Origin: Bifidobacterium breve
GTDB lineage: Bacteria; Actinomycetota; Acidimicrobiia; Acidimicrobiales; Ilumatobacteraceae
Direction: 5' to 3'
DNA: 6,712 nucleotides
NCBI GenBank assembly: GCA_945869715.1
Contig: CAMBPP010000077.1
Span: 1-6,712, forward strand
This document shows, piece by piece, positions 1-5,021 of the stretch. Each line of letters starts with the position of its first letter. Position 1 is the first letter of the stretch. The position numbers and the translations under genes are program-made. The notes under the pieces were generated by a model that did no database searches, was not told the DNA's origin, and was given only the letters and a program-made list of their open reading frames with translations.

Positions 1-200
1 GACTGGTGCTTTAAAAATCCCGCCACATCGGCATACGACTCAATGCAGTAGTACGTGCGCGGCTCGGCACCCCGCCAATACTCATAGCGCCGCACATCTT
101 CTTCATCGGCGTGTGTACGTTCATACATCTGGCGCGCAACTTCTTCAAAGCGTGCTTCGCAGCCCTCATTAATGGTGACGCGTGCTAACAGTGTTGCCAT
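1..200 (-). CDS. Antibiotic biosynthesis monooxygenase (ABM)-like small protein, 3' end outside window
   Basis: The first 66 codons of a minus-strand gene are present; the rest lies beyond base 1. The ATG at 200-198 is preceded by a strong Shine-Dalgarno (AGGGGG) seven bases upstream, which fixes the start. The protein opens with a beta strand (MATLLARVTI), then a helix rich in Glu and Arg (about residues 14-30), then strands around RRYEYWRG (37-44) and RTYYCIESY (48-56), followed by the start of a helix at ADVAGFLKHQ. This beta-alpha-beta-beta order, with a closing phrase of the 'ESYADVAGFLKH' kind, is typical of ferredoxin-like dimeric alpha-beta barrel proteins of the ABM group. Members are usually about 95-110 residues, cytoplasmic, and include haem-degrading and quinone-forming monooxygenases as well as many of unknown substrate. 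No substrate can be inferred here. It sits head to head with the TetR gene at 449, so regulation by that protein is possible but unproven. Confidence 0.7.
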   Translation of the reverse strand, partial: MATLLARVTINEGCEARFEEVARQMYERTHADEEDVRRYEYWRGAEPRTYYCIESYADVAGFLKHQ

Positions 201-213
201 TGGTTTACCCCCT

Positions 214-225
214 GGCAGAACAATA
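214..225 (-). promoter_or_regulatory. Probable -10 box of the ABM-like gene
   Basis: TATTGT (225-220, minus) fits the actinobacterial TANNNT consensus. Six bases further on, the expected transcription start falls at about base 213, the A of the AGGGGG ribosome binding site, giving a leader of about 13 bases. No convincing -35 box is visible. Confidence 0.4.
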
Positions 226-229
226 GAAG

Positions 230-265
230 AGGGGCCGCGCCCGCACATCAGCGGACACGACCCCT
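230..265 (-). terminator. Long minus-strand hairpin, possible terminator
   Basis: Read on the minus strand, AGGGGTCGTGTCCGC pairs over all 15 positions with GCGGGCGCGGCCCCT around a six-base loop (TGATGT). Four of the pairs are G-U. On the plus strand those positions would be A-C mismatches, so the structure is only complete in RNA made from the minus strand. The sequence after it (CTTCTATTGTT) is moderately U-rich. It could end a minus-strand transcript coming from 286-426, or be a leader or attenuator structure ahead of the ABM-like gene. The absence of a real U tract keeps the terminator call uncertain. Confidence 0.4.
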
Positions 266-285
266 ACTTCCACTTCTACTTCCAG

Positions 286-402
286 TTAAACCGTTGGCTT
301 TTTACCAATCTTCAACTTCATGATGCGTGTTGATTTCGGAATTGGCTTTCCTTGATCTTCAATTGGAAGAGCTGTCCGATCTTTTTGCACTGCTAGATGC
401 AA
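286..402 (-). CDS. Doubtful short ORF in the tetR upstream region
   Basis: A minus-strand frame is open from codon 426-424 to the TAA at 288-286. Possible starts are TTG at 402, GTG at 390 or ATG at 321, giving 38, 34 or 12 residues. The peptide is basic and ends in MKLKIGKKPTV. No Shine-Dalgarno precedes any of the starts and none has a TANNNT box at leaderless distance. The only support is that the strand-specific hairpin at 230-265 lies just after its stop codon, as a terminator would. It may be a tiny gene, a remnant of a larger one, or chance. I recognise no family. Confidence 0.15.
   Translation of the reverse strand: MHLAVQKDRTALPIEDQGKPIPKSTRIMKLKIGKKPTV
384..402. promoter_or_regulatory. 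Imperfect dyad upstream of the first tetR gene, possible operator
   Basis: TTGCA (385-389) and TGCAA (398-402) form an inverted repeat around an eight-base centre (CTGCTAGA), 47 bases before the GTG of the TetR gene. TetR proteins often bind dyads near their own promoter. The core resembles the perfect palindrome upstream of the sulfatase gene (TTGCAC ... GTGCAA), but the half-site spacing differs by one base. Binding is inferred only. Confidence 0.3.
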
Positions 403-436
403 GGTAATTGAAACAATCGCACGGTATTAAATGGAG

Positions 437-448
437 TAAAGTAGCAAG
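437..448 (+). promoter_or_regulatory. -10 box for leaderless tetR transcript
   Basis: TAAAGT (437-442) fits TANNNT and is followed by exactly six bases (AGCAAG) before GTG 449. Transcription would therefore begin at the first base of the start codon. No clear -35 box is visible. Confidence 0.55.
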
Positions 449-1087
449 GTGCCAAGTGCGAAGAAGAAACCTGCTGCGAAAATAGAAGCAAAACCTGTTC
501 GCTTCAGCCGCGCTGCTGCCACCCAGAAGTTTCTTGATGCCACCATTTCGCTGATTGCCAAGAAACCGATCCCCGATATTTCATTGCAGGAAATAGCGGA
601 AATTACCGGGCTCAACCATGGCTACGTGTTTCGCTATTTCGGTACCCGCATAGACCTTTTCACTGCCGTTACCGAGGAACTGGCGCGCTTGGCGCAGGCG
701 GCCACTCAAAAGGAAATTGATAGCCGCATTAAGCGTGGCGAAGAGCCAGCCTCATTCGATCTCACTGTTTTGGCAGTTGGGCACAAATACACAAGCCAGC
801 GTCAACAGGTCATTCAGTACCTCATTACATGCGGGGTGAAGCCGAAGCGGTTTGCAGAAAAGTCACGTGAACTCAACAGCGAATTGGCCATCCAATTCCA
901 AAAAATGGGGATGACCCCGAGGTTCGCCCAAGCACTTGCAGTGAAGTCGGGCATTCTTTTGTGGTCTGAATTGTTTCTTATGGAGAGTTTCGGAATTACG
1001 CCGGAAGAAGCGCTCGATATTCGCACCATGGCGTTCGATGAAATTGCTCAGCACAAAGCAACAACTAAGCGCCTGGGTTGGAATTAA
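449..1087 (+). CDS. TetR/AcrR-family transcriptional regulator (paralogue 1)
   Basis: A 212-residue DNA-binding regulator of normal TetR length. Residues 1-20 form a basic Lys/Ala/Pro tail (SAKKKPAAK). The three-helix DNA-binding domain spans about 22-72, with the helix-turn-helix at about 45-66; its recognition segment reads TGLNHGYVFRYFG, a typical TetR signature. The rest should be the helical ligand-binding and dimerisation domain; the ligand is unknown. The start is GTG: an in-frame TAA at 437-439 excludes anything further upstream, and a TANNNT box lies exactly at leaderless distance. The gene converges with the SDR gene, with only five bases between the stop codons. It is clearly related to the second TetR protein of the window: both have GLNH[GS]Y..RYFG in the HTH, a YL...G..P.RFA stretch in the core (here 124-136) and a C-terminal LGW[N/Q]. 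Likely targets are its own promoter, the divergent ABM-like gene or the neighbouring SDR gene (inference). Confidence 0.9.
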   Translation: MPSAKKKPAAKIEAKPVRFSRAAATQKFLDATISLIAKKPIPDISLQEIAEITGLNHGYVFRYFGTRIDLFTAVTEELARLAQAATQKEIDSRIKRGEEPASFDLTVLAVGHKYTSQRQQVIQYLITCGVKPKRFAEKSRELNSELAIQFQKMGMTPRFAQALAVKSGILLWSELFLMESFGITPEEALDIRTMAFDEIAQHKATTKRLGWN

Positions 1088-1092
1088 CTTCC

Positions 1093-1803
1093 TTACGCAA
1101 TAAACCCGCCGTCAACAATAATTTCGGCACCATTTACGTACGAAGCGGCATCGCCTAGCAAGAACATCACTACCTCGCCCACTTCTTTTGCATCGGCCGT
1201 GCGTTGCATGGGTACTTGGTTTGCAATGATGCTTTCAATACCTTGGGGCAACATGTCGGTTTCAATAAAGCCGGGGTGCACCGAGTTCACGCGTACGTTG
1301 TGTGCACCAAGTTCTCTCGCAGCAGTTTTGGTCATACCGTGCACTGCCCATTTGCTTGCTGCATAAGCAATGGCACGCAAGCCACGCATTCCTGCAACAG
1401 AAGAGATGTTCACAATAGAACCCGACTTTTGCGCAATCATCGTTGCCGATACTGCTTGCATGCCGAGAAAAACCCCAACTTGGTTGACATCAATAATTTG
1501 GCGAAACTCAGCTTCTGTTGCTTGTGTAACACCACCTGGTTTCCAAATACCTGCATTATTGACGAGCCCGTCGATGCGACCATAAGCAGCCAGCGTTTTC
1601 TGCACAACGTTTGCCCATTGCCCAGACGAAGTGACGTCGTGTGAAATGAAAAGGCCGCCCACTTTTTTCGCAACACTCTCGCCATCGATGATGTCGGTGA
1701 CAACAACTTTTGCTCCGGCTTGTGCAGCTAACTCTGCTTCGGCTTCACCTTGTCCGCGTGCTGCCCCTGTGATGATGATGACTTTTTCGTCGAGTGTTCC
1801 CAT
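1093..1803 (-). CDS. Short-chain dehydrogenase/reductase (SDR), probably NAD-dependent
   Basis: A 236-residue classical SDR, slightly short of the usual 245-260. The Rossmann glycine motif TGAARGQG is at 12-19. Asp37 at the end of the second strand suggests NAD(H) rather than NADP(H). NNAG is at 82-85, the active-site Asn is Asn107, the catalytic Ser is Ser134 or Ser135, and YAASK supplies Tyr147 and Lys151. The HPGFIETDM segment (176-184) and the C-terminal strand before GGFIA also match the family. Its overall style recalls 3-alpha/20-beta-hydroxysteroid dehydrogenase-like enzymes, but the substrate, an alcohol or ketone, cannot be told from sequence. Between the catalytic Ser region and Tyr the loop appears one residue shorter than in those enzymes. 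ATG 1803 is fixed by an in-frame TGA just upstream and by a -10 box exactly six bases before it. It lies downstream of, and in the same direction as, the zinc-ribbon and second TetR genes. Confidence 0.95.
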   Translation of the reverse strand: MGTLDEKVIIITGAARGQGEAEAELAAQAGAKVVVTDIIDGESVAKKVGGLFISHDVTSSGQWANVVQKTLAAYGRIDGLVNNAGIWKPGGVTQATEAEFRQIIDVNQVGVFLGMQAVSATMIAQKSGSIVNISSVAGMRGLRAIAYAASKWAVHGMTKTAARELGAHNVRVNSVHPGFIETDMLPQGIESIIANQVPMQRTADAKEVGEVVMFLLGDAASYVNGAEIIVDGGFIA

Positions 1804-1815
1804 GCGTCAATATTA
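1804..1815 (-). promoter_or_regulatory. -10 box for leaderless SDR transcript
   Basis: TAATAT (1815-1810, minus), a near-consensus -10 box, is followed by six bases (TGACGC) and ATG 1803. Transcription would start at the A of the ATG. This gives the SDR its own promoter inside the 32-base gap after the zinc-ribbon gene. The -35 region is weak. Confidence 0.65.
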
Positions 1816-1835
1816 GAACACCGGCGAGCGAAGTT

Positions 1836-1961
1836 TTACGGGCAGCCGATGCCATTCAAGGTTGCACATGTTGGGCACAGGAGGGCTTTGCCGTCTGGCG
1901 TGCTCCACTCTTTCCCATACGGTGAACCGCACAACATGCATACAGTGCTTGTGACTTGCAT
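1836..1961 (-). CDS. Small zinc-ribbon protein, 41 residues
   Basis: A short ORF whose product has two CxxC knuckles: C8-M-L-C11 followed by GSPYGKEW, and C29-P-T-C32 followed by ATLNGIGC. Seventeen residues between the knuckles is a normal zinc-ribbon spacing, and Gly after the first knuckle is typical, so zinc binding is likely. A fifth Cys (C40) is next to last. Nothing else is present, so it probably acts as a small nucleic-acid- or protein-binding accessory; I do not recognise the family. The ATG at 1961 has a weak GGGA five bases upstream. The frame stays open upstream, so a GTG at 2000 (54 residues, two bases after the stop codon of the second TetR gene and therefore possibly translationally coupled) or a TTG inside that gene are alternatives. 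The gene lies between the second TetR gene and the SDR, all on the minus strand. Confidence 0.65.
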   Translation of the reverse strand: MQVTSTVCMLCGSPYGKEWSTPDGKALLCPTCATLNGIGCP

Positions 1962-1985
1962 ATTTCCCGTTTCGGATGGGGAAAT
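1962..1985 (-). promoter_or_regulatory. Inverted repeat over the zinc-ribbon ribosome binding site
   Basis: ATTTCCC and GGGAAAT (seven perfect base pairs) flank a ten-base centre between the second TetR gene and the zinc-ribbon ATG. In minus-strand mRNA the right arm contains the only Shine-Dalgarno-like bases (GGGA) and ends directly at the ATG, so folding would hide the start. It could equally be a DNA operator or a weak terminator after tetR. Confidence 0.35.
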
Positions 1986-2002
1986 GCTTTCGTTAGACAC
2001 TT

Positions 2003-2695
2003 TTACTGCCAACCTAATTTCTCGGCATTTTTCTTGGCGTCGCCTAGTTCATGAAGAAAGAGATTGATGAGGTCTGTGCGAGTACTTTTGTCGATGACAG
2101 AAGCCGCCAGCATTCTTTCATCGGCGAGCAGAAACAACATGCCAATTTTCGCACGATAGACACGAGCTGCTCGTTTATTGAGTTTGAAAGATTCAGCAAA
2201 AAATACTTCCGTATTTGATCGTTGCTCGAGAGCGAGCACTGCAAATCGTTCTGGCGGAAAGCCTTCAGCGAGCAGATACTCCATTAATTTAAATCGCAAA
2301 TTTGCATCTGGATCTTTCACCAGAGCTGCCATGTCGCCGTTCTCGCGATATTTCTTTAAATGCTCCGTCATTATTTCCACGACACAAAAAAGCATTTCGT
2401 GATTACTGCCGAAGTATCGGGCAATGTAGCTGTGGTTTAGCCCCGACTCGTGGGCAATTTCGCGGCTCGAAACATCTGAAACTGGTCGTTCACGAAGCAT
2501 CGCAATAGCAGTATTGAGGATGAGAGTCTTTGCCTCGTCTTGGCTGACGCGGCCCAAGGCAGCCTTACGCTCGCGTTGCTGAATTGCTGGGGCAAGGTTA
2601 ACTGGCTGCTTTTTAGGGCCTGGTTTTTGGCGCTCAACAGCTTTCACAGAAGCCTTCTTCGTCGTTGCCTTTTTTGCCTTTTTTGCTACCGCCAC
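2003..2695 (-). CDS. TetR/AcrR-family transcriptional regulator (paralogue 2)
   Basis: A 230-residue regulator. Residues 1-48 are an unusually long basic extension, rich in Lys and Ala (AKKAKKATTKKAS, then KPGPKKQP), resembling the tails of histone-H1-like or HU-like proteins; it may add non-specific DNA contacts. The TetR DNA-binding domain follows at about 50-102, with the helix-turn-helix near 77-97 and recognition segment SGLNHSYIARYFG. The remainder is the helical effector domain, containing YLLAEGFPPERFA (140-152) and ending in LGWQ. These features pair it with the TetR gene at 449. The start is GTG 2695, with TAAGGT exactly six bases upstream, so it is probably leaderless. It is divergent from surE and followed on the same strand by the zinc-ribbon gene and the SDR, which it may regulate (inference). 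The ligand is unknown. Confidence 0.9.
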   Translation of the reverse strand: MAVAKKAKKATTKKASVKAVERQKPGPKKQPVNLAPAIQQRERKAALGRVSQDEAKTLILNTAIAMLRERPVSDVSSREIAHESGLNHSYIARYFGSNHEMLFCVVEIMTEHLKKYRENGDMAALVKDPDANLRFKLMEYLLAEGFPPERFAVLALEQRSNTEVFFAESFKLNKRAARVYRAKIGMLFLLADERMLAASVIDKSTRTDLINLFLHELGDAKKNAEKLGWQ

Positions 2696-2707
2696 AAGTC
2701 AACCTTA
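2696..2707 (-). promoter_or_regulatory. -10 box for leaderless second tetR transcript
   Basis: TAAGGT (2707-2702, minus) is followed by six bases (TGACTT) and GTG 2695. A possible -35 (TGAAAC, 17 bases upstream of the box) lies at 2730-2725. The element overlaps a direct repeat, GTCAAC at 2698-2703 and 2713-2718 on the plus strand, which might be a regulator site. Confidence 0.55.
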
Positions 2708-2761
2708 CTCGGGTCAACTCCCCTGTTTCATTGTCTTCGACACGCACTGTTCATCTTTCTG

Positions 2762-2788
2762 TTGCATGAAACCCATAGTTCATAGGCT
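2762..2788 (+). promoter_or_regulatory. Possible surE promoter
   Basis: TTGCAT (2762-2767) and TAGGCT (2783-2788, fitting TANNNT) are separated by 15 bases, shorter than the ideal 17. The predicted start near 2795 leaves a leader of only a few bases before ATG 2799. The only Shine-Dalgarno-like stretch (AAAGG) is two or three bases from the ATG, too close to be typical. Confidence 0.3.
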
Positions 2789-2798
2789 AAAAAGGTAT

Positions 2799-3623
2799 AT
2801 GCGCATTTTAGTTACCAACGATGACGGTATTGACTCTGTAGGCCTGCACGTACTTGCTCGTGCAATGAATCGCCATGGCGAAGTTGTAGTGGTTGCTCCC
2901 GACCGCGAATACTCGGGTGCGAGTTCTGCTGTTGGTGCGTTGCACATCATGCAACCCGAAGTACATAAAGCACATATTGATGGAATGAAGGAGTCGTGGG
3001 CGCTGAGTGGCCCACCTGCCTTGTGCGTGATGTTTGCTCGACTCGGACTTTTTGGTGCGCCGTTTGATCTTGTTGTTGCGGGCATCAACCCTGGCGCAAA
3101 CGTGGGTCGCAGTGTGTATCACTCGGGAACCATTGGTGCAGCTCTCACTGCACGTAACGCTGGTATTAATGGCGTTGCTATTAGCCAAGCAGTAAACGGC
3201 ATGGGTGTTGAAGGTCAAGGCTGGGACGACATGGTGAAGGGTCAACTGTGGGAATCGGCCGCAACAGTTGCCGATGCTGTTGTTGAAGGGCTCATTGCTC
3301 ACCCACCATCTGAACCGGTTGTTGTGAACGTCAATGTTCCTAACCTGCCAGTTTCTGAAATCAAAAATTGGCGACGCACCGTGGTGGGCAGCGACCCCCC
3401 GCGAGCAATGGCCACCGCAACCATGGAGCAAAAAGAAGGCCATACCGATTCGTATTACGTGCGTATGGCATGGGGCGATGAACTCACCTTGCCTATTCAT
3501 ACCGACGGCGGAGCAGTTGGAGCCGGTGAAGTATCTATTACCTACATCAGCCGATTGGAAAGCTACGAGTTGCCTGTGGATACTGGCCCCGAACGTGCCA
3601 TTGCGGCGCTTTTGGGGTTGTAA
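2799..3623 (+). CDS. surE: 5'/3'-nucleotidase SurE
   Basis: A 274-residue SurE, a cytoplasmic metal-dependent phosphatase that removes phosphate from nucleoside 5'- and 3'-monophosphates and is linked to stationary-phase and stress survival. The N-terminus MRILVTNDDGI is diagnostic; Asp8 and Asp9 are metal ligands. Ser39 (REYSGAS) and Asn97 in AGINPGANVG are the other expected metal ligands, and the YHSGTIGAA segment (107-115) follows as usual. LSGPPA at 69-74 corresponds to the family's conserved sGTPAD-type segment, here lacking the Asp. An ATG eleven codons upstream (2766) is also in frame, but SurE proteins start at MRILVTNDDG, so 2799 is preferred. The gene is divergent from the second TetR gene, and the gap of about 110 bases after it contains a separate promoter, so it is probably a single-gene transcript. 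Confidence 0.95.
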   Translation: MRILVTNDDGIDSVGLHVLARAMNRHGEVVVVAPDREYSGASSAVGALHIMQPEVHKAHIDGMKESWALSGPPALCVMFARLGLFGAPFDLVVAGINPGANVGRSVYHSGTIGAALTARNAGINGVAISQAVNGMGVEGQGWDDMVKGQLWESAATVADAVVEGLIAHPPSEPVVVNVNVPNLPVSEIKNWRRTVVGSDPPRAMATATMEQKEGHTDSYYVRMAWGDELTLPIHTDGGAVGAGEVSITYISRLESYELPVDTGPERAIAALLGL

Positions 3624-3690
3624 GACTTCACTCAAACCCAATAAACATAAGTACTCCACGGCATATCCCCCACTTTCCCCACAATGTGCC

Positions 3691-3728
3691 TACGGTCATA
3701 TGTGCAGGGTTTCCCTGCAGAAAAGGGG
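3691..3728 (+). promoter_or_regulatory. Promoter, 5' hairpin and ribosome binding site of the small membrane protein
   Basis: TACGGT (3691-3696) fits TANNNT and predicts transcription start at about 3703. That is exactly where a perfect hairpin begins: TGCAGGG (3703-3709), loop TTT, CCCTGCA (3713-3719). The ribosome binding site AAGGGG (3723-3728) follows, nine bases before ATG 3738. A hairpin at the very 5' end of an mRNA often protects it from decay. Alternatively the dyad is an operator overlapping the start site. Confidence 0.5.
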
Positions 3729-3737
3729 TAGATAATT

Positions 3738-4046
3738 ATGTACACACTTGGAGCATTACTTCTCCTCGCAGTTCTGCTCGGTGCGGTTACAGCCGTCATC
3801 GATTCAGTACTCGGGGCCCTCAAGTTGTCCGACACCATCCGCAAGTTGCCACTCATCGGCGCCCATTGGGGCCTCGTTGTCAGCATCTTGATGATTTGGC
3901 TTCTCGACATCACTCCCGCCGCTGGTTGGGGTCTCATGTTGAAAGATGATTGGATGAATATCGTTGCCGGTGGAGCAATCGTTTACGGGATGATTCCTGT
4001 GAAAGATGCTGTCATCAATATGGTGAATAAGGGCCTTCGCGCTTAA
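3738..4046 (+). CDS. Small integral membrane protein, three predicted helices, function unknown
   Basis: A 102-residue hydrophobic protein that I do not recognise. Predicted membrane segments lie at about 3-21 (LGALLLLAVLLGAV), 44-61 (WGLVVSILMIWLLDI) and 74-90 (NIVAGGAIVYGMIP). Short charged stretches join them: KLSDTIRK at 29-36 and LKDDW at 68-72; the end is basic (VNKGLRA). There is no Cys, no lipobox and no obvious catalytic motif. Small three-helix proteins of this kind include holin-like proteins and membrane stabilising subunits, but no phage genes surround it and no such function is claimed. It has a good Shine-Dalgarno, a 5' hairpin, its own promoter and a strong terminator, so it is a stand-alone and possibly well-expressed gene. 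It lies between surE and the SCO6745-family gene in the same orientation. Confidence 0.8.
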   Translation: MYTLGALLLLAVLLGAVTAVIDSVLGALKLSDTIRKLPLIGAHWGLVVSILMIWLLDITPAAGWGLMLKDDWMNIVAGGAIVYGMIPVKDAVINMVNKGLRA

Positions 4047-4070
4047 ACATTCCCCAGCAGATTTTCGAAA

Positions 4071-4106
4071 CGGGCCGCTAGTACTCCTAGCGGCCCGTTT
4101 TTATTT
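4071..4106 (+). terminator. Rho-independent terminator
   Basis: CGGGCCGCTA (4071-4080) pairs perfectly with TAGCGGCCCG (4088-4097) around the loop GTACTCC, followed by TTTTTATTT. It lies 24 bases after the stop codon of the small membrane protein. It is the clearest terminator in the window and isolates that gene from the next one. Confidence 0.95.
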
Positions 4107-4130
4107 CTCCTTAAATATGAACAGGTGTAC

Positions 4131-4142
4131 TACGGTCAAATA
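4131..4142 (+). promoter_or_regulatory. -10 box for leaderless SCO6745-family transcript
   Basis: TACGGT (4131-4136) is followed by six bases (CAAATA) and ATG 4143. The flanking nine bases CTACGGTCA (4130-4138) are identical to those at the promoter of the small membrane protein (3690-3698). Confidence 0.55.
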
Positions 4143-5021
4143 ATGGGTTCACATGGTGCCAATTGGCTAGACCTCACGCAGCGAGCTGCATTTGCATCAC
4201 ACCAACTCATTGGGTGGATTTTTTGGGATCCACGTGCAGCTGCGCGCCATGCAGCTTTTGGAATTCAAGATGGCTTAGGTCATTACATCGCTAACCGTGC
4301 GGCCCCACTTGCTGCAGCAGGCGTAGATGCAGTACACAGTGCTTTTTATTCCATTTCACGACATCTCATACATTTCTCACTCGACCTTGCTTCTCCTCAT
4401 GCCACCTGGCAAGAGATGTCTGATGCGCGTGATGAATCTGTTCGCGAAGGTCTTCTTGAATTGGCTCCAGAAATTTGTGAACCCCTGGGCAACCTTGCAA
4501 CTGAGCTCTGGCGCACCGTAGACGCACTACCTCAAGAAGGTCGCGTGTTATTTGCTGCCCACAAAGCATGGCCGCGCCCTAATAACCCAACAGTGTCAGC
4601 TTGGTTAGCAGTAAATGCTCTGCGCGAATGGCGTGGTGACACACATTGGGCGCTTTTAGTAACGCACGAAATAGATGCTATTGAAGCTGGGCTTTTACAC
4701 GATGCGTGGATGGGTTATCCGAAAGAGTGGATTCCACGTAGCAGAGGCGCCAACGATGCGCTCATTGCAGTTGCACTCAAGAACCTCAGTGTACGTGGTT
4801 TTGTTACCGACGGGGCAATTAATGCGAAAGGTATTTCGTTTCGTCAAGAGTTAGAAGAAAAAACGAATGAACTCTGCATTCGCCAGTGGAAAATCTTTAG
4901 TGAAGATAACACTCATCAATTTCTTGAAGTCATTGAACCTGTGGGTGCACGCTTTGTTGAGCGCATTAATGAAACGGCCGGACCAAATTGGATGCCAGCA
5001 GCGCGCGAGCGACGTTTATAA
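4143..5021 (+). CDS. SCO6745-family protein with C-terminal winged-helix-like region
   Basis: A 292-residue soluble protein matching the SCO6745 family described from Streptomyces and widespread in actinobacteria; its biochemical role is not established. Recognisable stretches include HYIANRAAPLAAAG near 47-60, where the family shows Y..GRAAPLG; AAHKAWPRPNNP in the middle; LREWRGDTHWALLVTHEIDAIEA, where the family has LREhRGDgH..aL...glDg.EA; and RGFVTDGAINAKG with a following EE.T, a winged-helix-like segment. The family is thought to contain an HTH-like fold, so a regulatory role is possible. A GTG at 4125 would add six residues, but the -10 box TACGGT covers 4131-4136, so ATG 4143 is the better start. 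It converges with the DUF3237 gene and overlaps it by six bases. There is no Shine-Dalgarno. Confidence 0.8.
   Translation: MGSHGANWLDLTQRAAFASHQLIGWIFWDPRAAARHAAFGIQDGLGHYIANRAAPLAAAGVDAVHSAFYSISRHLIHFSLDLASPHATWQEMSDARDESVREGLLELAPEICEPLGNLATELWRTVDALPQEGRVLFAAHKAWPRPNNPTVSAWLAVNALREWRGDTHWALLVTHEIDAIEAGLLHDAWMGYPKEWIPRSRGANDALIAVALKNLSVRGFVTDGAINAKGISFRQELEEKTNELCIRQWKIFSEDNTHQFLEVIEPVGARFVERINETAGPNWMPAARERRL

Noticed and set aside
1204..1644. A 146-codon plus-strand open frame opposite the SDR gene
   Set aside because: The Cys/His-rich translation looks like a metal-binding protein at first glance, but the pattern comes from the complement of SDR codons, and the SDR motifs on the minus strand are decisive.
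1750..2067. A 105-codon plus-strand frame across the SDR/zinc-ribbon/tetR junctions
   Set aside because: It runs antisense across the starts or ends of three minus-strand genes and has no ribosome binding site or family signature.
2808..3659. A 283-codon minus-strand open frame opposite surE
   Set aside because: It lies almost entirely over a confidently identified surE. Its product is rich in Cys, His and Asn with no recognisable motif, as expected when reading the complement of a real gene.
3700..3735. An 11-codon upstream ORF (ATG 3700 to TAA 3733-3735) before the membrane-protein gene
   Set aside because: The predicted transcription start (about 3703) falls after its ATG, and it has no ribosome binding site, so a leader peptide is unlikely.
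3632..3937. A 101-codon minus-strand frame opposite the small membrane protein
   Set aside because: The plus-strand gene has a promoter, ribosome binding site, coherent membrane helices and a terminator; the opposite frame has none of these.
4125..4142. GTG 4125 as the start of the SCO6745-family gene
   Set aside because: The likely -10 box lies at 4131-4136, inside the extension, so mRNA would begin at ATG 4143.
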